Position numbers and translations under genes: made by a program. Positions 51,686 through 60,531 of a DNA stretch of 64,000 nucleotides are shown in pieces. The notes beneath the pieces were generated by a model. That model ran no database searches. It saw only the letters and a list, made by a program, of their open reading frames with translations, and was not told the DNA's origin. Position 1 is the stretch's first letter; every line of letters starts with the position of its first letter. The stretch comes from an uncultured Clostridia bacterium (GTDB lineage: Bacteria > Bacillota > Clostridia > UBA1212), in contig CAMZBI010000005.1 of NCBI GenBank assembly GCA_947304585.1, forward strand, positions 19,643-83,642. The letters are read 5' to 3'.

Positions 51686-53245
51686 ATGAGTGGCCCGAAA
51701 TCAGATTCAATAGACTTAACAGGCGTTGCAGTTGGAGCGGCAATTCTTGCGGCAGGCGCAGTTGTCGGAGCAGCTGTCGGCACAGCTTATCTTGTCGGCG
51801 GCCTGTTTAAGGAGATTGCCGGCATGGCGGGCGATATCGGCTCGGGTATTGCTTCCATAAATGCCAAACAGGCAGAGCTGTACCAAGAGATGATTGAATC
51901 ATACCGCAAGAGTATTCTGGAAGCGGAAAATGCCCTGAATTTAATACGCAGAAAAATGCCGGCGATCAAGGCAATGTCGAAGAGCTGTGATGGATTGGAC
52001 CTTTCTCACTACACCTCCGCATGTGACAGTATCATTAAACAGCTGGAGGAATTGAGAGATACCGACATCAGTTCTGACGCGACAATGATCGGACAGGCTG
52101 CAAACAGAATAGAAGAGATCACAAAATCGCTGCTGGAAGAATACCAAAAGCTCGAAAAAGAGCAGGAAGAGGCTGTTGCAGAGTACCGAAAAAGGGCTCA
52201 GGCAACAGAAAAAGAGAATAAACAGTACAGGAGTTTTCGCACTGCCAAAGGGCAGGAGTTATATACGTCTTTCACCCTTGCTGTTGAAGAGATAGAGGGT
52301 GATATTTCGGTCTCTGAGGAGACTAAAAACGAGTTGGTTGCGGTGATGGAAGAAGCGTCGGATCTGCTCGGAACTTTCGGACTTACAGTAAACGATATTA
52401 AGCGGTTATACGGCCTGAAAGACGAGTTCCTAAAAGCCATGCAGAGCGATGAGGCAGGCGCACAAAGAACCATTAAATATTATCGCAGTATTCGCGAGGA
52501 GATCGATCAGCATACGCAGGAGTATGAGAGATTGTATGGAGAGTATCTCCTGTACTATGTGGCGTTTATAGAGGCCCTGAACAATGACATTGCTCCCGAA
52601 GACGTAAAATACGACTTCGTTCCTAAAGACCGCGGCTTTTTCCCCAATGCAGAAGCAATAGAGGAAGAGATCGATGACCTTAAGAAGATAACTATCCGCA
52701 GGGTGTGCGCCAGCTACACGGCGAAGACGATCACTGAGGTCATGCGGGATTTCGGCTATGATACAGAGCGGGACATCGTGCTGATCGAGGACGAGAACAT
52801 TGAGGACAAGGTCTTTTCTTCAGGCGACGGAACCGGTGCGGTTCACGTCAGAATCAGCAGAGAAGAGGGCGGCGAGCAGACGATAATGATGGAAACCGTT
52901 AAGATCGAAAGCGGCGAAAAGACTGACGACAGAAAAACAACTGCGACCGCAGTCCGCCACACCCGGCTTAGCGAAGAAGAAATCGAAGAAGGGTACGAAG
53001 CTCAGGTGCAGTTTTGCAAAATGCATCCGAGGATAGTGGAAGAACTGGCAAAACGGGGTATATTGTTCAAAAACGAGATAGCCCATTGCCGTCCCGACCG
53101 CAAATACAGTAAAAAGATCATCGTTTATGACGCATCGGGCCTTACGAGTTCTGAATTGGAAGCAGAGCAAACAAAGATAAGCGGCACCAGCATAAGGCGA
53201 AGGAACGCCGCAAAGAAGGCCAAAGCAGCGGCAAAAAAGATCTGA
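51686..53245 (+). CDS. Unknown coiled-coil protein, first gene of the phospho-signalling island
   Basis: 519 residues from the ATG at 51686 (GTGAGG upstream; the frame opens at 51623). Residues about 12-55 are Gly/Ala-rich and hydrophobic (TGVAVGAAILAAGAVVGAAV), like a membrane-inserting or amphipathic hairpin. A long charged coiled coil follows (about 60-180: EEYQKLEKEQEEAVAEYRKRAQ). The C-terminal third is mixed alpha/beta (TIRRVCASYTAKTITEVMRDFGYD, AVHVRISREEGGEQTIMMETV) and ends in a basic KKAKAAAKKI tail. No family recognised. Same strand as the FHA, AAA+, phosphatase and kinase genes. Confidence 0.75.
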   Translation: MSGPKSDSIDLTGVAVGAAILAAGAVVGAAVGTAYLVGGLFKEIAGMAGDIGSGIASINAKQAELYQEMIESYRKSILEAENALNLIRRKMPAIKAMSKSCDGLDLSHYTSACDSIIKQLEELRDTDISSDATMIGQAANRIEEITKSLLEEYQKLEKEQEEAVAEYRKRAQATEKENKQYRSFRTAKGQELYTSFTLAVEEIEGDISVSEETKNELVAVMEEASDLLGTFGLTVNDIKRLYGLKDEFLKAMQSDEAGAQRTIKYYRSIREEIDQHTQEYERLYGEYLLYYVAFIEALNNDIAPEDVKYDFVPKDRGFFPNAEAIEEEIDDLKKITIRRVCASYTAKTITEVMRDFGYDTERDIVLIEDENIEDKVFSSGDGTGAVHVRISREEGGEQTIMMETVKIESGEKTDDRKTTATAVRHTRLSEEEIEEGYEAQVQFCKMHPRIVEELAKRGILFKNEIAHCRPDRKYSKKIIVYDASGLTSSELEAEQTKISGTSIRRRNAAKKAKAAAKKI

Positions 53246-53311
53246 TCATGAATCGCCACTGAGGCCGGTTGGTTATAATTGCCTATAGGAAAGGAAAGGA
53301 AGGTTTCTGAT

Positions 53312-53974
53312 ATGGCAAGTTCAAAATGGATCATATGTGATGAGTGCGGTGTCACCAACCCTGCCGGAACTGAATTTTGCCGGGATTGCGGCGCCAAACT
53401 GCCGTCTGTTCAAACCGAAATTAAGGCTCCGCCGGACATGTCTCGCCTGTTCCTCAAAGAGAAGAATACCGGGAAAGAGATAGTTATTGATTCTCCCGAC
53501 GTGACGATAGGTCGGGATGAACCTTTTGAACATGAGTTTTTCTCTTCCGACAGGAAGGTAAGTTCTACTCATTGCAGAATTTTTTACGAGAACAAAAGGT
53601 GGGTGATCTCGGAGTTTAAGGAAGAGCCTTCAAAAAACGGAACCTCGATTAGACGCCGCGCAAATGAACGCAAAATACAGGTGCGAAGCACACCCATACC
53701 GCTGTTCGACGGTGCTGAGGTATATATTGCAGATCTCTGCTTTGAAGTACAGATCGAAAGGAAACCGGAGAGATCGTCCCCGGATACGGACAGTACCCCG
53801 GCGACCGCCGAGACCACTCCGGAAAAGGCTCAGGAATACGTGATCATATGCCCGGTCTGCGGAAGCGAATTTGTAGTGGACGGACCGGATGACAAGATCC
53901 AAAACTGTCCGGATTGTACGGATATGTTTGACCGCCGTCAGATTGCCAGGATAGCGCCGATCCTCAGAAGGTGA
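53312..53974 (+). CDS. Zinc ribbon-FHA domain-zinc ribbon protein
   Basis: 220 residues from the ATG at 53312 behind AAGGAAGG. N-terminal zinc ribbon with CDEC and CRDC (residues 9-26). FHA domain at about 44-150 with its phosphothreonine-binding residues: G67-R68, S-S-T-H (84-87) and N109-G110. An acidic/Ser/Thr linker leads to a second zinc ribbon, C180-P-V-C183 and C199-P-D-C202. It should bind phosphothreonine on a partner made by the kinase at 57.3 kb (inference). Stops 4 bp before the radical SAM gene. Confidence 0.9.
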   Translation: MASSKWIICDECGVTNPAGTEFCRDCGAKLPSVQTEIKAPPDMSRLFLKEKNTGKEIVIDSPDVTIGRDEPFEHEFFSSDRKVSSTHCRIFYENKRWVISEFKEEPSKNGTSIRRRANERKIQVRSTPIPLFDGAEVYIADLCFEVQIERKPERSSPDTDSTPATAETTPEKAQEYVIICPVCGSEFVVDGPDDKIQNCPDCTDMFDRRQIARIAPILRR

Positions 53975-53978
53975 TTTT

Positions 53979-54545
53979 ATGCTGGTCGACCGTTTTTTGT
54001 ATCCTGTTCACACCCTCGGCCCGGGCAACAGGCTGACTATATGGACTGTGGGGTGTTCAAAACATTGCCCAAAGTGTGCAAATCCGGAACTGTGGGATAA
54101 GGGATCCGGCCGGGACCTGCCCGTGAAGGAACTGCTCCGCATGATAAAGGAGGCCCTTGGCGGCAGAAGGCCCGATGGGATCACAATTACGGGCGGCGAC
54201 CCTCTGGAACAGCCTGAAGAACTGCTGGAACTTTTGGAGGGATTGTCGGAAATAACCGATGATATTCTGGTATATACCGGGTACGCGGAATCAGAATTAA
54301 AAGATCATATAGAAAAAGAACTGCTGGAAAAACTGGTTTCAAAGATTGGTGTGCTGATCGACGGCAGGTACGTTGCCGAATTGAACGACGGCAAGTGTGC
54401 ACTGCGGGGGTCAACCAATCAGAACATAATCTTTTACGACAGATCACTGGAAGAACGATACCGGGATTATTTAAAACAGCCCCGAAAAATACAGAATTTC
54501 TACTGCAGGGGCAAGCTGATATCCGTCGGAATACACAACAACTGA
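53979..54545 (+). CDS. Radical SAM activase-like 4Fe-4S protein (NrdG/PflA type)
   Basis: 188 residues, short like anaerobic ribonucleotide reductase activases. The cluster motif C26xxxC30xxC33 (VGCSKHCPKC) and the GGDPLEQPEEL SAM-binding block are intact. Small activases of this type generate glycyl radicals in partner enzymes, but no glycyl-radical enzyme lies nearby. Its tight packing (4 bp) with the FHA gene and 19 bp before the AAA+ gene suggests it modifies, or has been recruited to, the island's own proteins. N-terminus FLYPVHTLGPGNRLTIWT is typical. Confidence 0.85.
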   Translation: MLVDRFLYPVHTLGPGNRLTIWTVGCSKHCPKCANPELWDKGSGRDLPVKELLRMIKEALGGRRPDGITITGGDPLEQPEELLELLEGLSEITDDILVYTGYAESELKDHIEKELLEKLVSKIGVLIDGRYVAELNDGKCALRGSTNQNIIFYDRSLEERYRDYLKQPRKIQNFYCRGKLISVGIHNN

Positions 54546-54564
54546 CAAGAAAGGAATCATTGCT

Positions 54565-56463
54565 ATGGAATTGGCAAAGTGGCAGAGAGAAATAGAAACT
54601 TTTAAAGGGATAAAAAGTCTTTTTGTTCTTGAGGGCAATATTAATGACCAGTACATTTATCGTGCGGAAGACTCGGAAGAAAATAAGGAGCCGTCTGAAG
54701 CAGGTGACGAATACATCCGGGATCTCAAGGAAACCATAAGAGAAATGTTCGAAAGCGGGGCCACAAAAGGGTACTATCGCTTCCTGTATATAAATCCGGT
54801 GTTCGGATTTGAAGACATATTCAACTCGGGCAACACTGCGTGTGAAGTAAAAGCCGCAGAAACACTGTTGAAAACGAGGCAGGAGATCACTGAACGCACC
54901 AACGGCGACAAGAAAAACGAAGGCCACAGCGACAGCAAACCCGTTAAAAACTCAGCTCTGGTAAGAGAAATACTCACTCACAGGCTTTACAGCGATCCCA
55001 AAGCGGAGAAAAAATCGACCGTGGTCATTTTTGATTATGCTTCGAGGCTGCTCATGTCTCCGGATTCAATGTCTGTCGACGACGAGACGGTTTTTCTGAA
55101 CCTCTACTACGGAGTGCAGAATGCCATCCGGGAGAACACCTATATCAACACTCTTGTCTTGATCGTGGATAAATACAACGATATTCCCGCCTGGTTTTAT
55201 CTTAAAAATCCCAGCGCCCGGGTGGTGACCATACCGGAGCCTGACCGCGAATCGAGAAAGGCCTGTGCCGAGCTGTTTTTCCCGGAATTGGCCAAGGATG
55301 AAAAGGGCATGAACAAGTTCGTCGACATCACCGACGGCATGAAACTGAGAGAGATCGACGCCGTCAGACGGCTGATGGGGAATCTCGGCCTTGACGAGAG
55401 CCGGACGAAAGAAGCGGTTTCCGTCTACAAATACGGATTCAGGGACAGCCCCTGGGAGATGATGAGGGACAAACTTGGCGATACAGGCGAGGACATTGTC
55501 AAAGAGCTTTCAAAAACCATCAAGGGTCAGGACAATGCTCTCAGAAAAATTGCCAATGTTCTTCAGCGCTCCGTAACAGGTCTTTCGGGTATGCAGCACT
55601 CAGCCGAGAGCAGGAAACCCAGGGGAATTCTGTTCCTGGCAGGGCCCACCGGTACCGGTAAAACACAGACGGTAAAAGCTGTGACGGAACTGGTATTTGG
55701 CGACGAGAGGGCCATGCTGAGATTTGATATGAGCGAATACACTGCGGAACAGTCGGACCAGAAACTCTTCGGAGCGCCTCCCGGATACGTTGGTTACGAC
55801 AACGGCGGACAGCTTACGAATGCGGTGCGGAACAATCCCTGCTGCGTGCTCCTTTTCGATGAAATAGAGAAGGCCCATCCAACCATAATGGACAAGTTCC
55901 TTCAGATCCTTGAAGACGGAAGGATGACTGACGGCCAGGGAAATACAGTGAATTTCAGCGAGACACTGATCTTTTTCACCAGCAATATCGGAATATCGGA
56001 AGAAATAGTGCAAAACGGCAGGGTGGTAGGCAGGAGAAACCTCGTCACGCCGGAGGAGACCTATGATGAAATCGAGGAAAAAGTTGAAAAAGCGATGAAG
56101 ACAGCTTTCAAGCCGGAAGTGATAAACCGTATTGGCGAGAATATAGTTGTTTTCAGCTACATCGACCGGGAAGCCTCCGACAGTATCTGCCGGGCAAGCA
56201 TTGCGAGGATCAACGACAATATTGCAAAGATAAAGAACTATAACGTATCCGTCACCGAGGAAGTTTTGTCCTTCCTTTGCGAAAGATGCATGCGGGAGGA
56301 CGTCCGTCTGAACGGAGGAAGAGGAATCGGCAATATTATTGAGACCGAATACCTGAACCCATTGTCGGATTGTGTATACAACGAACGGGTCGAGAAGGGC
56401 GATACCGTGAACGCTTCTCTCGAACAGGGAACGATCGTGTTTCACAAAGCCGGAGCGGTATAA
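54565..56463 (+). CDS. AAA+ ATPase, ClpB/ClpA C-terminal-domain type, with degenerate N-terminal AAA-like module
   Basis: 632 residues. The second half is a clear Clp-type AAA_2 domain: Walker A GPTGTGKT with K366, Walker B LLFDEIEK with D432-E433, pore loop GYVGY in APPGYVGYDNGG, sensor FFTSNIG and arginine region NRIGENIVVF, followed by a ClpB D2-small-like C-terminus (RCMREDVRLNGGRGIGNII). The first 310 residues look like an AAA module without Walker A: TVVIFDYASRLLMSP resembles Walker B, LVLIVDKYNDIPAW a sensor 1 strand, and FVDITDGMKLREIDAVRRL a lid. A ring-forming unfoldase or remodeller is expected. AAAGGA precedes the ATG. Confidence 0.88.
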   Translation: MELAKWQREIETFKGIKSLFVLEGNINDQYIYRAEDSEENKEPSEAGDEYIRDLKETIREMFESGATKGYYRFLYINPVFGFEDIFNSGNTACEVKAAETLLKTRQEITERTNGDKKNEGHSDSKPVKNSALVREILTHRLYSDPKAEKKSTVVIFDYASRLLMSPDSMSVDDETVFLNLYYGVQNAIRENTYINTLVLIVDKYNDIPAWFYLKNPSARVVTIPEPDRESRKACAELFFPELAKDEKGMNKFVDITDGMKLREIDAVRRLMGNLGLDESRTKEAVSVYKYGFRDSPWEMMRDKLGDTGEDIVKELSKTIKGQDNALRKIANVLQRSVTGLSGMQHSAESRKPRGILFLAGPTGTGKTQTVKAVTELVFGDERAMLRFDMSEYTAEQSDQKLFGAPPGYVGYDNGGQLTNAVRNNPCCVLLFDEIEKAHPTIMDKFLQILEDGRMTDGQGNTVNFSETLIFFTSNIGISEEIVQNGRVVGRRNLVTPEETYDEIEEKVEKAMKTAFKPEVINRIGENIVVFSYIDREASDSICRASIARINDNIAKIKNYNVSVTEEVLSFLCERCMREDVRLNGGRGIGNIIETEYLNPLSDCVYNERVEKGDTVNASLEQGTIVFHKAGAV

Positions 56464-56539
56464 CACAGAAAAAAACAGGCCGGATATTAAGGTCATTTAG
56501 CGATAAAAAGTATAAATATGCCTGTCAGGAGGAGTGAAA

Positions 56540-57247
56540 ATGATCAAGATTGGTTGCTATGTCGATGCCGGGGTCAGCGGCAAGAGAAACGATGACCGGG
56601 CTGCCGTCTGCGGCACTGTGCTCAAGGAAGGATATTTTACGTGTTCCAGGGAGAACGGCGTTATTGCAGCTGTATTTGACGGTGTGGGAGGAGAAGCCTT
56701 TGGCAACGTCGCCGCCGAAACAGCAGCCAGGTGTTTTGCCGGAAGTGACGGACTGCGCCAGAATGAGGAATCATTGAGAGAACTGATTCTCGACGTCAAC
56801 CGCCTGATCATTGACAAACAGCAGAGAGACAGCCGCTTTCGCGGCATGGCTTCCACAGCAAGCGGAATATATCTTGAAAATGACAGCTGCCTTATCTATA
56901 ACGTTGGCGACTCAAAAGTTTTCCGTTACTCCGGAGGTTTTTTGCAGCAGATGACCGTTGATGATTCTATGGGCGGACACGTTATTTCAAAATGGCTCGG
57001 GATGCAGGGCCTTGACGTAAACGTGCAGAGAAAACAGTTCGGCAGGGGCGATCTTTTCGTAGTATGCAGCGACGGCGTCAGCGATACCCTTTCCTTCGAG
57101 GAGTGGGAAAACATACTGAGCGGTTACGTAAACAGGGAAATACAGACGGAAACTGCGCTGCGGGCGCTTGTTAAAAAAGCTATAGAAAACGGATCTCCCG
57201 ACAACTGCACGGTAATGATCGTTGATCCTTTTTATGAAGACAAGTGA
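56540..57247 (+). CDS. PP2C-family Ser/Thr protein phosphatase
   Basis: 235 residues from the ATG at 56540, 6 bases after AGGAGG. PP2C motifs: N-terminal CYVDAGVSGKRNDD, metal aspartate D47 in VFDGVGGEAFGN, GMASTASGIYL, YNVGDSKVFRY, FVVCSDGVSD and the final SPDNCTVMIVD. It removes phosphate from Ser/Thr and uses Mn2+/Mg2+. Directly upstream of the kinase gene, the usual pairing of a PP2C with its opposing kinase. Confidence 0.95.
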   Translation: MIKIGCYVDAGVSGKRNDDRAAVCGTVLKEGYFTCSRENGVIAAVFDGVGGEAFGNVAAETAARCFAGSDGLRQNEESLRELILDVNRLIIDKQQRDSRFRGMASTASGIYLENDSCLIYNVGDSKVFRYSGGFLQQMTVDDSMGGHVISKWLGMQGLDVNVQRKQFGRGDLFVVCSDGVSDTLSFEEWENILSGYVNREIQTETALRALVKKAIENGSPDNCTVMIVDPFYEDK

Positions 57248-57327
57248 AACGCTGCCGGATTTCACACGCCAAAATGTCAAAAAATCTTTAGAAATAACAA
57301 AGAAAGATAAATTAAAGGAGCACAGAA

Positions 57328-59385
57328 ATGGCTGATACCGAGAAAATGACCCCCATGTTTGAAGATGACGAGGGTTTGGAACGTCTTTATTTATATGACA
57401 ATATCGAATTTACCCTGACGAACGGCGCCTATGTTATCAACGGGGAGGATCCGGACAGTTTTCTGGGTATGGGCGGCGAGGCGGTCGTGTACAAAGGAAT
57501 CAACCGTGTCACCGGAGCGCCCGTCGCAGTTAAGATTTACGACACCTTCAACAATCAGGAGAGGAGAAGGCACAAGGAAATGAGTGTGCGGTTTTCCCGA
57601 GAATTTCAGGACTACAAAACCTTCCACCTGATGCCTATCCTTGATTACGGCGATATCACGATCAGGGCGGACGGAGAGGAGACCAGATATTTTGCCGACG
57701 TCATGCCGTTCCTCAGCGACGGGAAGATCACAAAACTTACGTATGAAGAACTGAGAGATGGACTGATTCCGCAGATATTCAAGGCGATGAACATCCTTCA
57801 CGGAGAAGACATGATCCACAGGGATATAAAACCCGACAACGTTTTCCGGGTCGTTGAAGGAAACGGGACGTATTACATACTGAGTGATTTCGGCACGATG
57901 CGCCGCACAACAGGCGGAGTTAACTTCACTCAGACACGCACCGGCACTCCCGGATACACCGCGCCTGAGGTCTTTACTGCTCGTGCTACACCTCTCAGCG
58001 ATTTCTTTTCATTTGGCTGTACGATCGCCACTCTTTACCACGGAGAGCACGTTTACCGGCTTGAAATAGAACAAGACGAGCCCGGCAGGCTCAGTGATGC
58101 GATGAAAAATAAGGGCTTTCCGCTTAATTGCCCGAAAAAAGACAAACCGCTTCAGGAACTGGTCAATGAACTTACTGCCTGGGAAGAGGAACGGCGGGCA
58201 GGAAAAGAACGTGTCCAAGAATGGCTCAACGCTCCTGAATCCTTCAAATGCAGATATTCCATCAGAGGAAAACAGCCCCTTCATTTTAGAAACGGCGAGA
58301 CGGAGTTTTTCAGTTTTAAAGAACTGGCGGAATACCTTTCGATCAACTGGGGCTTTGCGCGGAGCGTTCTGTTCAGAGGAATTCTGAAAAACAGCCTTGA
58401 CATTGACGATGCCGGCCTGAGCCTTAGAATTGCCGACATAAGCGAGATGTACAGGGCGACGGAGGACCAGGATCTTGGCGTTGCGCTTGCGCTTAATGCT
58501 CTCTACCCGGAAGGTCCCCTCTGCTGGAGAGGAGAACGGTATGAAAGCGCCGGGGAGATTTCCGAGAAGCTTTGCCAAAACAGCGACGACGAGAACATTG
58601 CGGACATGCTCTGCAAGGGCTATATGTCAAAGAAACTCAGTCTGAACAGCTTTGACAAAGAGGTTGTTTCCAAAATCACCGAAATTGAGGAAATTGCACA
58701 AAGAGGTGAAATTACCCTTGGAATGAGGATGCTCCGGATAGCTTTTTCTCCCACGGAAGAGGGGCGTATGGTGCGCGGTGCAAAGACGATCAATGAGCTG
58801 TTTGAAACGGTGCTGAACGACAAACATTTGTATTATGCGATCGGCGACGCTTTCAGCGACACGGAATTTCTGGCATTTATCGCAGTAAACGGAAAGAAGG
58901 ACAGTGTTTTAAATCTCCCGCAGATTTACCGGAACGGTATTATGGGAAAAGGTCCGGGACTGAGGGAAATGCTCACAGCGTTTTTCCTGTTGGCGGAGGA
59001 TTGCATGACCGAGAAAAAGAACCTCCACGAATGCTACATAAACTTCGGGCCTCACTCCCATGAAGTCTGGGTTGCCAGAAACATGAAATATTTCAACAAT
59101 TTGACGATAAACGCGAGCCGTGCCGCCCATTTGGTGGAACAAAAATTGGCGCTTGTGAGCCCGAATGATCACATTGGAGTAATAAAAGTTAAACTTGACG
59201 ATCTTGCCAAAGCGGAACAGAACTATCTGCGGTATTTCCAGGGAAATCCCTTCCTCGCAGATAAAAAGATATTCGACGGCCGCGAAGACGTCACCGCCAA
59301 CAATTACCGAGTCTACTATGCTGACGGTCTGTTTGGCGAGCAACAGATGATCGGGTATCTGGAAATGATGTACGGGAGGATATAA
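57328..59385 (+). CDS. Cytoplasmic Hanks-type Ser/Thr protein kinase with long unknown C-terminal region
   Basis: 685 residues, AAAGGAG before the ATG. Kinase domain at about 40-290: glycine loop GMGGEAVVYKG, ATP-binding K69, catalytic H164-R165-D166 (IHRDIKPDN), D187-F-G, and activation segment TRTGTPGYTAPE. There is no transmembrane segment or PASTA repeat, so it is not a PrkC-type cell-wall sensor. The C-terminal 390 residues are helical and unfamiliar; they contain FKELAEYLSINWGFARSVLF. It probably phosphorylates the FHA partner or other island proteins. Stops 3 bp before the membrane-protein gene. Confidence 0.93.
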   Translation: MADTEKMTPMFEDDEGLERLYLYDNIEFTLTNGAYVINGEDPDSFLGMGGEAVVYKGINRVTGAPVAVKIYDTFNNQERRRHKEMSVRFSREFQDYKTFHLMPILDYGDITIRADGEETRYFADVMPFLSDGKITKLTYEELRDGLIPQIFKAMNILHGEDMIHRDIKPDNVFRVVEGNGTYYILSDFGTMRRTTGGVNFTQTRTGTPGYTAPEVFTARATPLSDFFSFGCTIATLYHGEHVYRLEIEQDEPGRLSDAMKNKGFPLNCPKKDKPLQELVNELTAWEEERRAGKERVQEWLNAPESFKCRYSIRGKQPLHFRNGETEFFSFKELAEYLSINWGFARSVLFRGILKNSLDIDDAGLSLRIADISEMYRATEDQDLGVALALNALYPEGPLCWRGERYESAGEISEKLCQNSDDENIADMLCKGYMSKKLSLNSFDKEVVSKITEIEEIAQRGEITLGMRMLRIAFSPTEEGRMVRGAKTINELFETVLNDKHLYYAIGDAFSDTEFLAFIAVNGKKDSVLNLPQIYRNGIMGKGPGLREMLTAFFLLAEDCMTEKKNLHECYINFGPHSHEVWVARNMKYFNNLTINASRAAHLVEQKLALVSPNDHIGVIKVKLDDLAKAEQNYLRYFQGNPFLADKKIFDGREDVTANNYRVYYADGLFGEQQMIGYLEMMYGRI

Positions 59386-59388
59386 GCA

Positions 59389-60531
59389 ATGGCAGTCATT
59401 GGAACCAAGATTACATTTCTCGAAGCAAAAAAAGAAGTTGAAGGAATACTTGACAAAAGATCCTCCGAATGCGCCAAAATCGATACACGTCTGAAAGGAC
59501 TCAAAGCAGACCCAAGGTTCAAGGTGTTCCGAAAGGTCATAGGAATGATCATGTATTTCCTTTTCTCGCTTTTGTTCGGCGCTTATCCTTTGGTTGCCCT
59601 CTACAATCTTTTCTCTTCCCAAGGGATAATCGGCCCTTCGGGTCTGGTGCTGCCGGAGGCGATACAAAGCGGGCTGGACAAGCTGGCTGAGTTGCTCATA
59701 CTGGACATGAATAATGCAACGATAAATAGTGCTTTAACTGCAGCCAAGAGGATGTTCAAAATCGATGTTGGCGGGATTCTCGGAATAATCGTCGTCGTAA
59801 TGTTGTTCGCCCTGCAGTGTTTTGCCTTTTTGTCCTTCATTCAGTGCTTGCTGTATATTATTAAAGGATCGAAACTGAACGGGATACAAAGCAGTATTCA
59901 TTCAGTGGACAACATTTTCCAGGACGTCAAGACGAAATTCGACGACACGTACAACAGATTCTGCGAAAAACCGTCTTCGATAACCACGTATAAAGATCCT
60001 GTGATCTCCGTTGAGCAGAGAATAAAGAATATAGAAAAGAAGCTCAACTTTTTCTCGCCGGAGTCCAGAAGCGGAAAACTGTTCAACGTTTTGTTTGTTA
60101 TTTTTGCCGCTGTGTTCTGCCTGAATTTTACGGCGTTTGAAATTGCCTTTTTTATGGTTGAATATGCGGACGAGAGCGTACCGCTCGCCGTAAGCCTGAT
60201 CAGTATCGGGCTGGCTGTGGTGGTTGCACTGTTTACATACATATGGAGGTTCGTAAAACTGCTTGCATATTATGAAACCGTCACGCTGAAGGTGTTCATC
60301 CGTCTCTGCTTATCTGCCCTGATCATGTTCCTGATTTCTTTGCATCAACTCGTAGTCCCCGCATTAGTTCTCTACAATTGGAACAGCGGTCATCCTGTCG
60401 GGGCGATATTGCTCGGCGCTGCTCTGACCGCAGCTGCTTACGGTATCTGGAGACTTTGCAATATTGGAGTGCGCAGGCATGCGGCGCGAAGAACTTCCGG
60501 GAGGGGTTTCCGGTCGGAGCGACGATGGTAA
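59389..60531 (+). CDS. Polytopic membrane protein, last gene of the island
   Basis: 380 residues. Six or so hydrophobic segments (including RKVIGMIMYFLFSLLFGAYP, GGILGIIVVVMLFALQCFAF, VPALVLYNWNSGHPVGAILL) interrupted by a cytoplasmic region of about 80 residues (DNIFQDVKTKFDDTYNRFCE). No family recognised. Its last 17 residues (VRRHAARRTSGRGFRSERRW) are basic and out of character: they read through a diverged copy of the final helix that is intact in the -1 frame (see the entry at 60504). Starts 3 bp after the kinase gene. Confidence 0.8.
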   Translation: MAVIGTKITFLEAKKEVEGILDKRSSECAKIDTRLKGLKADPRFKVFRKVIGMIMYFLFSLLFGAYPLVALYNLFSSQGIIGPSGLVLPEAIQSGLDKLAELLILDMNNATINSALTAAKRMFKIDVGGILGIIVVVMLFALQCFAFLSFIQCLLYIIKGSKLNGIQSSIHSVDNIFQDVKTKFDDTYNRFCEKPSSITTYKDPVISVEQRIKNIEKKLNFFSPESRSGKLFNVLFVIFAAVFCLNFTAFEIAFFMVEYADESVPLAVSLISIGLAVVVALFTYIWRFVKLLAYYETVTLKVFIRLCLSALIMFLISLHQLVVPALVLYNWNSGHPVGAILLGAALTAAAYGIWRLCNIGVRRHAARRTSGRGFRSERRW

